In this document: positions 48,133 through 57,490 of the stretch, piece after piece
Numbering within the stretch: position 1 is the stretch's first letter
How the letters are laid out: each line of letters starts with the position of its first letter
The notes under the pieces: model-generated
Seen by the model: the letters and a program-made list of their open reading frames with translations, nothing else
Told to the model about the DNA's origin: nothing
The model's database searches: none
Position numbers and translations under genes: made by a program
Source: Flemingiibacterium sp045636145
Lineage (GTDB): Bacteria; Bacillota; Clostridia; Oscillospirales; CAG-272
Assembly: GCA_045636145.1 (NCBI GenBank)
Contig: JAZTWV010000030.1
Location: 1-64,000 of the forward strand
Direction of reading: 5' to 3'
Length of the DNA stretch: 64,000 bases

Positions 48133-50094
48133 ATGTGCAACTCTCCGGAATGTAATAAGAAATTTTATATAACCACACCTATCTATTATCCAAGCGATAA
48201 GCTTCATATAGGTCATACCTACTGTACCGTTGCGACCGATGCAATGGCACGCTATAAGAGAATGACCGGACATGACGTTATTTTCCTCACCGGTACTGAC
48301 GAGCACGGTCAGAAGATCGAGGACAAGGCAAAGGCTGCCGGCGTGACCCCACAGCAGTTCGTGGATAACATCGTAGAGGGTGAGCGCGGCGTTAAGGACC
48401 TTTGGAAGCTGATGAATGTTTCCAACGACCGCTTTATTCGCACCACCGACGATTACCACGTTGAGGCTATTCAGAAGATATTTAAGAAGATGTACGAAAA
48501 CGGTGACATCTACAAGGGAAGCTACAAGGGCAAATACTGCAAGCCCTGCGAGTCTTTCTGGACGGAGAGTCAGCTCGTTGACGGCAAATGCCCTGACTGC
48601 GGACGCGAGGTTGAGGATGCGGAGGAGGAAGCATATTTCTTCCGTCTTTCAAAATATGCGGACCGTGTACAGGACCTTCTTGAAAATACCGATTTCCTTG
48701 AACCGCGCTCTCGCGTTAACGAGATGGTAAACAACTTTATAAAGCCGGGTCTTGAGGATCTCTGCGTATCCCGTACATCCTTTACATGGGGTGTTCCGGT
48801 TGATTTTGACCCCGGTCATGTGGTATATGTATGGGTAGACGCGCTGTTTAACTATACTACCGCGCTCGGCTTTATGAATGACAAATACGACGATTACAAG
48901 GACTATTGGCCGGCGGACGTTCACTTCGTGGGCAAGGAGATAGTTCGTTTCCATTCAATCATCTGGCCTGCTATGCTCATGAGCATGGATATGCCTCTGC
49001 CAAGGAAGGTGTTCGGTCACGGATGGCTTCTGCTTGACGGCGGCAAGATGTCAAAGTCCAAGGGCAACGTGGTAGATCCCTATGTGCTTGCGGAAAAATT
49101 CGGTGTTGATGCACTGCGTTTCTTCCTCATGCGCACCTTCCCCTTTGGCTCGGACGGAAACTTCTCAAACGAGGCTCTTATCGGCACTATCAACGTAGAT
49201 TTGGCAAACGACCTCGGAAACCTGCTTTCAAGAACCGTTTCCATGGTTGAAAAATATTTCGGCGGCACTTTGCCACCTGTACAGTCAGAGGATGCAGAGA
49301 AGGACAGCGAGATGGTGTCCCTTATCGCAAATCTTCGCGCGGCTTACGAGGAGCAGATGGAGAAATATGCGTTCCAGAATGCGCTTGCGGAAATATTCGC
49401 TGTAATCAGCCGCGCCAACAAATATATTGACGAGAACACCCCTTGGGCACTTGCAAAGGATATGGAAGCAAACGGCGCACGTCTTGCCAAGGTTATGTAC
49501 AATCTTCTTGAGGTGCTTCGCGTTTCTGCAGTTCTGCTTACACCCTTCATGCCGTCCACCGTATCGGAGATTCTCCGTCAGATCGGTGCCTGCGAATGCT
49601 GCTCCACATGGGAAGCGGCAGGCAAGTACGGCGCACTGAAGGCTGATGCGACTGTAGTTCGCGGAGACAATCTGTTCCCCCGAATCGATGAAGCAAAGAT
49701 GCTTGCAGAGCTTGAAGCTGAGCGCGAGGCTGCAATGAAAGCAAATGCTCCCATAGAAAAGCCTGAGGGCTGTGCTATTATCGGTTTTGAGGATTTTATG
49801 AAGGTAGAGCTTCGTACGGCGCAGGTTATCGCCTGCGAGCCTGTGAAGAAAGCGAAGAAGCTTCTCTGCCTGCAGCTTGATCTCGGATATGAAAAGCGTC
49901 AGGTTGTATCAGGTATTGCGCAGTTCTACAAGCCTGAGGAGCTTATCGGAAAGAAGCTTATCATGGTGGCAAATCTTGCTCCGGCAAAGCTTTGCGGCGT
50001 TGAGTCCAACGGCATGATACTCGCTTCCGGTGAAGAAACCGTGCGCGTGGTATTCCTTGATCCCGAAACACCCCTTGGTGAGAGAGTAAGATAA
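48133..50094 (+). CDS. metG: Methionine-tRNA ligase
   Basis: Class I synthetase, 653 residues. HIGHTYCTVATDAMARYKRM is the HIGH motif, a zinc knuckle lies in CKPCESFWTESQLVDGKCPDCG-type spacing (two CxxC pairs), KMSKSKGN is the second signature, and the C-terminal 100 residues form an EMAP-II/Trbp111 tRNA-binding domain (FMKVELRTAQVI, LDLGYEKRQVVSGIAQFY). The ATG at 48133 is preferred because it is 8 bases after AGGAGG; an ATG two codons earlier is too close. The stop codon is immediately followed by the tatD ATG. Confidence 0.96.
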   Translation: MCNSPECNKKFYITTPIYYPSDKLHIGHTYCTVATDAMARYKRMTGHDVIFLTGTDEHGQKIEDKAKAAGVTPQQFVDNIVEGERGVKDLWKLMNVSNDRFIRTTDDYHVEAIQKIFKKMYENGDIYKGSYKGKYCKPCESFWTESQLVDGKCPDCGREVEDAEEEAYFFRLSKYADRVQDLLENTDFLEPRSRVNEMVNNFIKPGLEDLCVSRTSFTWGVPVDFDPGHVVYVWVDALFNYTTALGFMNDKYDDYKDYWPADVHFVGKEIVRFHSIIWPAMLMSMDMPLPRKVFGHGWLLLDGGKMSKSKGNVVDPYVLAEKFGVDALRFFLMRTFPFGSDGNFSNEALIGTINVDLANDLGNLLSRTVSMVEKYFGGTLPPVQSEDAEKDSEMVSLIANLRAAYEEQMEKYAFQNALAEIFAVISRANKYIDENTPWALAKDMEANGARLAKVMYNLLEVLRVSAVLLTPFMPSTVSEILRQIGACECCSTWEAAGKYGALKADATVVRGDNLFPRIDEAKMLAELEAEREAAMKANAPIEKPEGCAIIGFEDFMKVELRTAQVIACEPVKKAKKLLCLQLDLGYEKRQVVSGIAQFYKPEELIGKKLIMVANLAPAKLCGVESNGMILASGEETVRVVFLDPETPLGERVR

Positions 50095-50910
50095 ATGGAA
50101 TTTGATTTCAAGGCGACCCGTGCGCTTCCTATATTTGATACGCACGCGCATTATAACGACAGCCGCTTTGACGATGAAATTGACGGCGGCAAGGACAGTG
50201 TCCTTGCCGCTCTGCTTTCAGGCAATGTAAAGCACATCGTTAATGCCGGTACGAATATTAACTCCTGCCGTGAGTGCATCGCCATGGCAGAGAAGTATCC
50301 GGAGCTGTACGCCACGGCAGGCATACATCCCGAAGATATAAACCCCGAGGATGATATTGAGACGGTAATGGAGGAGCTTCGCGGACTTCTTGCCCACCCG
50401 AAGGTGCGTGCTCTCGGCGAGATCGGGCTTGACTATTATTGGGACGACAAGCCCCGCGAGCTTCAGAAGCTGTGGCTTCGCCGTCAGCTTGAGCTGGCGC
50501 GCGAGACGAAAATGCCGGTTGTGATACATGACCGCGATGCACACGGCGATATCATGGATATTCTGCGTGAATATCCCGATGTTACGGGTGAGTTTCACAG
50601 CTTTTCCGCAAGTGCGGAAATAGCAAGACAACTGACAAACCGCGGATGGTATATTTCCTTTTCGGGAGTTATAACCTTCAAAAACGCGGCAAGGCTTGCG
50701 GAAATAGTGCCCACAGTGCCCCTTGACCGAGTAATGATAGAGACGGATGCGCCATATCTTGCTCCTGTACCGTATCGCGGCAAGATGAATCATTCGGGGC
50801 TGATGGAGTTTACCGCTGTTCGCGCCGCCGAGCTGTACGGAATCACTCCTGAGGAATTCTGCCGTCATGCATACGAAAACTCATGCAGATTTTTCGGTAT
50901 TGAGGAATAA
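50095..50910 (+). CDS. tatD: TatD family DNase/metal-dependent hydrolase
   Basis: 271 residues, TIM-barrel hydrolase: FDTHAHYNDSRF (metal site), ATAGIHPEDI, GEIGLDYYWD, PVVIHDRDAH, and the C-terminal METDAPYLAPVP-type motif (IETDAPYLAPVPYRGK). Related to exonuclease TatD and YcfH-type enzymes; the true substrate is uncertain. Its ATG follows the metG stop codon with zero spacing, so translation is coupled to metG, an order (metG-tatD) common in Firmicutes. It ends at a strong terminator. Confidence 0.95.
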   Translation: MEFDFKATRALPIFDTHAHYNDSRFDDEIDGGKDSVLAALLSGNVKHIVNAGTNINSCRECIAMAEKYPELYATAGIHPEDINPEDDIETVMEELRGLLAHPKVRALGEIGLDYYWDDKPRELQKLWLRRQLELARETKMPVVIHDRDAHGDIMDILREYPDVTGEFHSFSASAEIARQLTNRGWYISFSGVITFKNAARLAEIVPTVPLDRVMIETDAPYLAPVPYRGKMNHSGLMEFTAVRAAELYGITPEEFCRHAYENSCRFFGIEE

Positions 50911-50930
50911 ACTTGAAATTTACGGCATTA

Positions 50931-50975
50931 AAAAACGTGACTTCGTCAAAGTTTACTTGACAAAGCCACGTTTTT
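50931..50975. terminator. Terminator between tatD and the HPr-like gene
   Basis: AAAAACGTG pairs with CACGTTTTT, and inside it GTCAA with TTGAC, closing a 7-base loop; a T run follows on the plus strand. It is near-symmetrical and probably ends both convergent genes. Confidence 0.88.
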
Positions 50976-50985
50976 GGTTTTTTAC

Positions 50986-51213
50986 TTAGATGATGTAGGG
51001 CTTGATCTCTTCAAGAAGCGCATCTGCATTTTCGCTGTGAGCGGTGAGCTTGATGGGCTTCATAAGGTCAAGGGAGAAAATACCCATGATGGACTTTGCA
51101 TCTACAACATAACGTCCGGACATGAGGTCGATGTCCATGTCATACTTGGACACGATATTTACAAAATTGCGTACATCCTCGATAGAGGAGAGCTTGATAT
51201 CTAATGTTTTCAT
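50986..51213 (-). CDS. HPr-like protein lacking the phospho-accepting histidine
   Basis: A 75-residue HPr-fold protein. The region of the regulatory serine (Ser46 in HPr) is conserved as VVDAKSIMGIFSLDLMKPI, but the segment that should hold the active His15 (GIHARPA in HPr) reads SIEDVRNFVNIVSKYDM and has no histidine. It cannot relay phosphate in the PTS, but could be a phospho-serine signalling form like Crh of Bacillus. AAGGAG precedes the ATG. It has its own consensus promoter and no PTS neighbours. Confidence 0.85.
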   Translation of the reverse strand: MKTLDIKLSSIEDVRNFVNIVSKYDMDIDLMSGRYVVDAKSIMGIFSLDLMKPIKLTAHSENADALLEEIKPYII

Positions 51214-51248
51214 TTGAATTTCACTCCTTATTTAGTATTCACATATAT

Positions 51249-51277
51249 ATGATAGCTTAAATCCTTACGTTTGTCAA
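51249..51277 (-). promoter_or_regulatory. Promoter of the HPr-like gene
   Basis: Minus strand: TTGACA (51272-51277), 17 bases, TATCAT (51249-51254). Confidence 0.82.
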
Positions 51278-51366
51278 TATATAATCTGTAAAATTATAGG
51301 TAGAGTTTTACTATTCTACAGGAGATACACTTGGAAGATATGCACAAAATACCAGTGCGTTTTTTG

Positions 51367-52803
51367 TTAAATAAGCTCGATTTCTGTTGGGGCAATAGTT
51401 GACTTCGGGGTTACTGCAAGCTTATCGTCTGTAACTGTGAGTATAAGACCGTGCGGTGAGGTAACAAACATAAGCGAGATTTTTATATTGCCGTCCTCAA
51501 CTGCATAGGATGCCGCGATCTCGGCAGGCATTCCAAGCTCGCCATCGTCAAGCTGTCCGGGCGCGGGGCGGATAGGGCAGTGCCTAAGCTTGTTGTATTC
51601 CCACTCGCCGTATGCGCACATGAGCTGCGCTGCGAAGCGGTCTGTACCGTGAATTGTCAGTGCCATACCGTCTTTTGTCGGCAGAATATCAAGTGCTCTT
51701 ATATCCCATGAGTTAGGCGCGCATTTTATATGGCGCTCGGTCACATCCGGCATACCGCAGGGCGGTGTCATGTATGGGCGGACCGAAATGTCGCAGGGGG
51801 TCTTTATTGGAAACGGTTTGTCGGAGATTCCCTTGTAAATAGTGTCCCAGAAAATATTCATAGTATCCTGCATTGTGCCGCCGATAATGCCGTCAATGTT
51901 AGAAATGAGCACAACGGCACAGTTTTTGTCGGGGGACATAATGGCGTACTGTCCGTGTGCGCCGTCAAAGCGGTAGCAGTTGTTCTGACAGCGCCAGATC
52001 TGATATCCGTAGCCAGCTCGCCAATCCGGCTCTTTTCTCATGCTGTTGTCGGACACGGCGGAAGTGGCTTCGTCAGCCCATTTTTCGGAAAAGATGCGAT
52101 TGCCTTCCCATACGCCACCCTTGAGGTACAAGACGCCAAGCTTCAGTATATCCTCGGCGGAAACGTGTATTCCCCATCCGCCAAGATCAATTCCGTCCGG
52201 GGATTCGTCCCATATGATATCTTTTATACCAAGCGGATTGAATAGCCTTGGAGTAAGATAATCTGTCATTCTCATTCCGGTGAGCTTTGTGATTATGGCG
52301 GACAGCATATATGTAGCAGTGGTATTGTAGCAGAAATGAGTTCCCGGCTCATTTTCTACAGGGAGCGCCAGGAATCGCCTTGCCCATTCCGGCTCCGCGG
52401 TGGCGATACGCGCGAAGGTGTCGTTCTGATGTCCGGTGTTCATGGACAAGAGGTGCTTTACCTTCATTTTGGCGAGATTTTCGCTTACTACATCCGGGAG
52501 AAGCTCGGGAAAGAATGAAATGACCGTATCTTCCACTGAAAGCAGTCCCTCATAAACCGCAATGCCGATGGCGGTAGCGGTCCAGCTTTTACTTACCGAA
52601 TAAACATGACGTTTATCGGTGATTCTGTAGGGGGACGCGATGGAGGAAGCCGCCAGCTTTCCGTCTTTCCATATCATATAGCCCTGATGGGGAGCTTTCA
52701 GTTCTTGGGTGCGGCGTTGAAACTCCGCAATAGCGGTACTGTCAATTCCAAGCGTTTCCGGAACGGCGGTTTCAAATGTAAACGGTGTAAATCTTGTAAG
52801 CAT
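51367..52803 (-). CDS. Serine hydrolase of the beta-lactamase/class C family
   Basis: 478 residues. The N-terminal ~330 form a penicillin-binding-like fold with the SxxK motif in YSVSKSWTATAIG (Ser near residue 69), a YNTT motif near 160 (Y-x-N), and GAHGQYAIM near 285 in the place of the KTG box. The remaining 140 residues (from about DISVRPYMTP) form an extra beta-rich domain. No signal peptide is visible, so it may be a cytoplasmic esterase or peptidase rather than a beta-lactamase. AAGGAG precedes the ATG. It follows the DUF1015 gene by 13 bases. Confidence 0.87.
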   Translation of the reverse strand: MLTRFTPFTFETAVPETLGIDSTAIAEFQRRTQELKAPHQGYMIWKDGKLAASSIASPYRITDKRHVYSVSKSWTATAIGIAVYEGLLSVEDTVISFFPELLPDVVSENLAKMKVKHLLSMNTGHQNDTFARIATAEPEWARRFLALPVENEPGTHFCYNTTATYMLSAIITKLTGMRMTDYLTPRLFNPLGIKDIIWDESPDGIDLGGWGIHVSAEDILKLGVLYLKGGVWEGNRIFSEKWADEATSAVSDNSMRKEPDWRAGYGYQIWRCQNNCYRFDGAHGQYAIMSPDKNCAVVLISNIDGIIGGTMQDTMNIFWDTIYKGISDKPFPIKTPCDISVRPYMTPPCGMPDVTERHIKCAPNSWDIRALDILPTKDGMALTIHGTDRFAAQLMCAYGEWEYNKLRHCPIRPAPGQLDDGELGMPAEIAASYAVEDGNIKISLMFVTSPHGLILTVTDDKLAVTPKSTIAPTEIELI

Positions 52804-52816
52804 ATTGATCTCCTTG

Positions 52817-54079
52817 TTATAAAGTTATTTTTCTCACTTCCAGATAGAAGCGCTTGTCGTCAGCTTCGCCCATAGAGAAGGTTTTACGGGGCAGCGCGCC
52901 GTCACGCACAACAGTGGGGAACAGCTCGGATTTTTCCATGCCCTTAAATATGAATCCGATGGCATTTTCTGCCGAAGCAAGCTTCTTGGTGGACTCTATA
53001 CCGTGGATGTAGTCGATGACGGCACCCTCACAGGTCTTTATGTAGTCGTCAAGGAAGGTTTGCAGCGTTCCAACGGGAAGCAGAGAGGTGGGATTGTCGG
53101 CGGTGAGCATATCACATCCCCTTGCGGTGATAACCTCAAAGGTTTGGGGCGCAATATCGCTTGCAGGCAGTGATTTTAAGTATGCTGTAAGGTCACTCGT
53201 AAGCTTTTCGGGGTCAACTCCGAATATTACGCGGTAAATAGGCTCAAATTCAAGCGCTTCGTCGTGGATATTCACGATTTCGCACAGAGCATATCTTGCA
53301 GGATGGGAAGCACGCTCTTTTTCGGAGAGAGTAGGCTTTATCTGCTCCCAAAATGCCTTTGCGGATGCCAACGAATGATTTCCGTCGCCCATAGCAAATA
53401 AAAGCGGCTTGTCACAGTCCTGCTCTGCGGATGCGGTATCATAAAGTGTGTCAAGAGCCGCGGAAATGCGGTCAATCTCAGATTTCGGGAGGAATTTGCC
53501 GAGAGCGTGACCGCCGTTTGCCATAAGCGTGAAGTCGTAGGCGGTATCATATTCGGATGTGTTTCCTATAAGCGGCTCGATTACAGTGCGCTTCGGGTCA
53601 TCAATAAGTATCATGATATGAGGAAGCTCAACAGGCGCGCCTTCACGTATTTTTACACGGGGCGGAATACGGTCGAGCACAGTGCCCTCGGTGGCGCGGA
53701 CAAGAGATTTTGCGCCCTTGGTGTAATCGTAGCACTCAAGGTCAATAGCGCCTACAAGACCGCGGCGGATGTTTCCGTTATTCTGTGTGCGCTCAAGGTA
53801 TATCATTGTGTTGCTGTGTTCGCAGAACACATTCTTTTCGTACTTTCGCATTGTCTCATTGATGAGCGGAATGCGTTTTTCGGCATCTTTAAGAAAGATT
53901 TCGGGGAGCGTTATGCGGAGCGTTGACGGCGCATCGCCGACGATGCTCTCGACATTGTTCCAATATTCAGGCTCGGATGTGTACTGGTCGCAGGCTATGC
54001 ACGAATAACGTCCCATGGCTTCCGCATTGTGCGCGAAGCTTGGGAGAAGTATATTTGCAGGGTGAAAGCAATGTTTCAT
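52817..54079 (-). CDS. DUF1015 family protein
   Basis: 420 residues of the DUF1015 family, recognised by SFAHNAEAMGRYSCIACDQY at the start, then RRGLVGAIDLECYDYTKGAK, ATEGTVLDRIPPRVKIREGA, LFAMGDGNHSLASAKAFWE (likely metal or nucleotide motif) and a late LPVGTLQTFLDDYIK. The biochemical role is unknown to me; some members are linked to serine metabolism. Start ATG 54079 with AAGGAG upstream; a longer in-frame version has no ribosome site. First gene of the unit with the serine hydrolase, under its own promoter. Confidence 0.87.
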   Translation of the reverse strand: MKHCFHPANILLPSFAHNAEAMGRYSCIACDQYTSEPEYWNNVESIVGDAPSTLRITLPEIFLKDAEKRIPLINETMRKYEKNVFCEHSNTMIYLERTQNNGNIRRGLVGAIDLECYDYTKGAKSLVRATEGTVLDRIPPRVKIREGAPVELPHIMILIDDPKRTVIEPLIGNTSEYDTAYDFTLMANGGHALGKFLPKSEIDRISAALDTLYDTASAEQDCDKPLLFAMGDGNHSLASAKAFWEQIKPTLSEKERASHPARYALCEIVNIHDEALEFEPIYRVIFGVDPEKLTSDLTAYLKSLPASDIAPQTFEVITARGCDMLTADNPTSLLPVGTLQTFLDDYIKTCEGAVIDYIHGIESTKKLASAENAIGFIFKGMEKSELFPTVVRDGALPRKTFSMGEADDKRFYLEVRKITL

Positions 54080-54114
54080 GGTGTACTCCTTGAAAGGAAA
54101 AATATTATAATAAT

Positions 54115-54143
54115 ATAATATCATATTTTTGCATAGGAATCAA
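54115..54143 (-). promoter_or_regulatory. Promoter of the DUF1015-hydrolase unit
   Basis: Minus strand: TTGATT (54138-54143), 17 bases, TATTAT (54115-54120). Confidence 0.75.
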
Positions 54144-54265
54144 GATTTTTGAAAAAATATATTTCTTTCGAGATAATTTCTTCGCGTCATCATACAACCG
54201 TCACATTTGGGGTATATACTGTATATGTACGATGGATAACCACCGAAGAAAAGGAGGATATTATA

Positions 54266-55711
54266 ATGGATAATGAACGTAATTTCAATGAAAACATAAA
54301 TAATGCTGATGATGTGCAGGAGAATGCCACCCTTACAGAGCAGAATCCTGACACTGTGAACGCAAGCGAGGTTGAATCGGAGAGCATCGGGCAGACGGGA
54401 AACATTTCCGAGGTTCCCGAGACCGCAGAGGAGTCTGTATATACTGCGGAGTCAACATATAATGCGCCGCGTGAGACTTTTTATGCAGGAGAAGCACCGA
54501 AAGAGGAAAAGAAACCTGCCGCACGTTTTGGATTTCGTTCTGCGGCAATACTCGTGGCGGTCTGCGTGATTCTTTCCGGCGGAGCTGCGTTTGCCGGCAC
54601 TTATGCGGCACAGCGGCTTGGCGGTGCATCGGACGGGGCGATGGGCGACGGCGGAAAAATATCTTCCGGTACTCCGTCGGTACTTCTTCAGGCATACACA
54701 AACCCCAATGAAGCTTCCGGCACATATGAGCAGGTGGCGGAGGTGGTGTCTCCCACGGTTGTTGAGATTACAACCGAATCCATAGTCACCGACTCGGTGT
54801 TCTGGGGCGGCAACTATGTTACCTCAGGCGCAGGAAGCGGAGTTATAATCAGTGCAGACGGTCTTATTGTTACAAACAACCACGTTGTAAGCGGTGCTAA
54901 TGCTATAACTGTCACTCTGACAAGCGGTGAGGAATATACAGCCGAGGTTGTGGGCACGGATTCTGATTCCGATATCGCGGTTATAAAGGTTAATGCGGAA
55001 AATCTTCCTTTTGCGCTTCTCGGCGACAGCGATAAGCTTGTTGTAGGTCAGGAAGTCATGGCTGTGGGCAATCCTCTCGGTGAGCTTGGCGGAACAGTCA
55101 CCAATGGTATTGTCAGCGCACTTTCCCGTGACGTTAACATCGACGGTACGGAAATGACGCTTATTCAGACCAATGCGGCGGTGAATCCCGGTAACTCCGG
55201 CGGCGGACTTTTCAATATGTACGGCGAGCTTATAGGCATTGTAAATGCAAAATCCACCAGCACATCGTCAGGAACATCCGTTGAGGGCATCGGCTTTGCG
55301 ATTCCTGTAAATACGGCGGCAAAAGTCACCGAGGAGCTTATAAACTACGGATATGTGCGCGGCAAGGTGATGCTTGGAATAACATATGTTGACGTTGACA
55401 GCTCATACAAGGCTATGTACTACCGCGTGAGCGCACTTGGCGTATACATTGCCACCTCGGAATACACCGATGAGCTTAAAGCAGGCGACCGTATCGTGGC
55501 TATCGACGGCGAGGAGGTAACATACGGCGCGGATGTTAAGTCGGCGCTTCGCGGACACGAGGTAGGCGACGAAATAACCGTTACGGTAGTGCGTGACGGG
55601 AAATATGTGGATGTTTCGGTAACGCTCCGGGAATATGTGCCTACCGAAGCGCAGGCAACAGAGGAGGATTCCTCAAGATTCGAGGATAACTTCGGCGGTG
55701 GCGGATATTGA
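54266..55711 (+). CDS. HtrA/DegP-like serine protease
   Basis: 481 residues. An acidic cytoplasmic tail of about 90 residues is followed by one membrane helix (SAAILVAVCVILSGGAAFAG) and then the trypsin-like domain outside: TNNHVVSGA (His), DSDSDIAVIKV (Asp), NPGNSGGGLFN (Ser). A PDZ domain follows (about 390-470, GVYIATSEYTDELKAGDRIV). It degrades misfolded proteins at the cell surface and is usually stress-induced. The ATG at 54266 follows AAAGGAGGA. There is no clear promoter match; TATACT at 54215-54220 is the best -10. Confidence 0.94.
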   Translation: MDNERNFNENINNADDVQENATLTEQNPDTVNASEVESESIGQTGNISEVPETAEESVYTAESTYNAPRETFYAGEAPKEEKKPAARFGFRSAAILVAVCVILSGGAAFAGTYAAQRLGGASDGAMGDGGKISSGTPSVLLQAYTNPNEASGTYEQVAEVVSPTVVEITTESIVTDSVFWGGNYVTSGAGSGVIISADGLIVTNNHVVSGANAITVTLTSGEEYTAEVVGTDSDSDIAVIKVNAENLPFALLGDSDKLVVGQEVMAVGNPLGELGGTVTNGIVSALSRDVNIDGTEMTLIQTNAAVNPGNSGGGLFNMYGELIGIVNAKSTSTSSGTSVEGIGFAIPVNTAAKVTEELINYGYVRGKVMLGITYVDVDSSYKAMYYRVSALGVYIATSEYTDELKAGDRIVAIDGEEVTYGADVKSALRGHEVGDEITVTVVRDGKYVDVSVTLREYVPTEAQATEEDSSRFEDNFGGGGY

Positions 55712-55726
55712 TAGAATAGGGAATAC

Positions 55727-55762
55727 AAAAGGAGAACGGACAGGTGCCGTTCTCCTTTTTGT
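55727..55762 (+). terminator. Terminator of the htrA-like gene
   Basis: AAAAGGAGAACGG/CCGTTCTCCTTTT (13 bp) with a 7-base loop and a T run. Confidence 0.92.
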
Positions 55763-55894
55763 GTTGTCAAAGCATTTCGGAAAATAATAGAAGTGGCAAA
55801 ACACCATTATAATTATATCGTAACTGTCATAATGTGCTAATTCTTCCGTCATATTCTTGTCCTATGCTTCATATACATCCCACGAGGTGATTAT

Positions 55895-57049
55895 ATGAAA
55901 ATCAAACGGTTTCTTTCCATAGTAATAATGGCGATAATCTCACTTGCAGTATCTGCTGCAGTCGCCGTGCCGCTTTCGGCGGCAGATTACAACGCGCGCT
56001 CCTACATATTGATGGAAGCTTCTACAGGCACGGTGCTGCTTGAAGAGAATGCCGATGAAGCACTTCCGCCTGCTTCGGTTACAAAGATAATGACGCTCCT
56101 TATTATAATGGAAGCAATTGATGACGGACGGCTATCCTGGGATGAGGCGGTGCAGACCTCGGAATATGCCGCGTCCATGGGCGGCTCGCAGGTGTTTCTT
56201 GAGCCGGGCGAGGAAATGCCTGTTTCGGAAATGGTAAAATGCGTGGTTATAGCAAGCGCAAACGACGCGGCGGTGGCTCTTGCGGAAAAGGTTGCAGGCA
56301 GTGAAGAAGCATTTGTCAGGATGATGAATGAACGCGCGGCGGAGCTTGGCATGACAAGCTCTGTGTTCAAAAACACCAACGGTCTTGACGATGACGTGGA
56401 GGGGCACGTAACAAGTGCCAGAGATATTGCCATTATGTCACGGGAGCTTATCACAAAGCACCCCAAAATTCTCGAATATTCCTCCATATGGATGGACAGT
56501 ATTCGCGGCGGAGCTTTCGGTCTTACCAATACCAACCGCTTGGTGCGGTTTTACCGAGGCGCAAACGGGCTTAAGACAGGCTCTACCTCAAAAGCGAAGT
56601 TTTGTATCTCCGCAACGGCAGAGCGCGACGGTATGCAGCTTATCGCTGTGGTCATGGCATCCCCCACAAGAGACGAGCGCAACGAAACCGCAAAAAAACT
56701 GCTGGACTTCGGCTTCGCAGGCTGGGAAGTGGCAAATCTCACGCCCGAAGTAACGGCTTCACCGCTGAGGGTAGTCGGCGGAGTGTCAGACAGCGTACCT
56801 CTTGCTTGCAACGGGAGCAGTATACTGTTAAAGAAGGGTCAGGCGGCGAAGCTTACACAGGAAATATATCTTCCGGAATATGTAAGCGCGCCAATAAGTG
56901 CAGGTGACGAGGTGGGACGGATAGATTACTGTGCTGACGGCGAGGTTATAGCCACAGCACCCATAATTGCGGCAGAGGATGTGCCTAAGATAGGCTACGG
57001 CGGCATATTTATGCGGATTCTTCGAAAAATGCTGGTCGTGGAGGCGTAA
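55895..57049 (+). CDS. D-alanyl-D-alanine carboxypeptidase (DacA/DacF-like)
   Basis: Trims the terminal D-Ala of peptidoglycan stems. 384 residues: a signal peptide (to about AVPLSA-AD, residue 29), then the penicillin-binding domain with SVTK (Ser near residue 62), SAN (near 121) and KTG in GLKTGSTSK (near 226), all three active-site motifs. A beta-rich C-terminal domain (about 290-360) and a C-terminal amphipathic end (FMRILRKMLVVEA) follow, which should anchor it to the membrane. GAGGTGA precedes the ATG. The two palindromes just after it are of the same REP-like family as elsewhere. Confidence 0.93.
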   Translation: MKIKRFLSIVIMAIISLAVSAAVAVPLSAADYNARSYILMEASTGTVLLEENADEALPPASVTKIMTLLIIMEAIDDGRLSWDEAVQTSEYAASMGGSQVFLEPGEEMPVSEMVKCVVIASANDAAVALAEKVAGSEEAFVRMMNERAAELGMTSSVFKNTNGLDDDVEGHVTSARDIAIMSRELITKHPKILEYSSIWMDSIRGGAFGLTNTNRLVRFYRGANGLKTGSTSKAKFCISATAERDGMQLIAVVMASPTRDERNETAKKLLDFGFAGWEVANLTPEVTASPLRVVGGVSDSVPLACNGSSILLKKGQAAKLTQEIYLPEYVSAPISAGDEVGRIDYCADGEVIATAPIIAAEDVPKIGYGGIFMRILRKMLVVEA

Positions 57050-57071
57050 GTGAGAGGTTGTTGCCGTATTC

Positions 57072-57148
57072 CGTAGGGCGGGGCCTTGTGTCCCGCCGTT
57101 CTAACCGAAAAATATGTTGAACGGTGGGAACAAGCCCACCATTCTACA
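57072..57148. repeat. Pair of REP-like palindromes
   Basis: CCGTAGGGCGGGG...CCCGCC (57072-57098) and, in inverted orientation, GGTGGG...CCCACC with ATTCTAC (57121-57146). They share the flanks of the array at 44.6 kb but have different stems, again with pairing kept. The rest of 57050-57480 is otherwise non-coding and holds the next promoter and leader. Confidence 0.75.
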
Positions 57149-57323
57149 GGAAAATCTTTGCGGATGCAGTGCAGAAAACGTGTTGTCAAGATATTTTTTG
57201 AAAAAATACAACAAAATCGAAAAATCCGCTTGATATCTGACAAAAACTGTTTTTCATCGCGCGATATTCAAAATATTAAACCCCATTTAAAATTACAAAT
57301 ACCTTACAAGATATTAAAACCAC

Positions 57324-57352
57324 TTGCAAAAAAAAAGGACTTGTAGTATCAT
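57324..57352 (+). promoter_or_regulatory. Promoter of the SLH surface-protein gene and its long leader
   Basis: TTGCAA (57324-57329), 17 bases with an unbroken A tract, TATCAT (57347-57352). A leader of about 130 bases follows, including a possible stem with GGGCG and CGCCG near 57400-57425, and a strong AAAGGAGA site just before the ATG. No known riboswitch motif is recognised. The A tract may act as an UP-like bend. Confidence 0.72.
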
Positions 57353-57490
57353 ATGTACAGGGAAAATCTTCATTAACAGCGAACTTATCTCAAAACCGGG
57401 CGTTCATGTGAGACCGAGCGCCGCATAGTTTGAAGATACGCTGCTGTGAGGATCTAACCGACAATATTTTATTAAAGGAGAACATTCACA

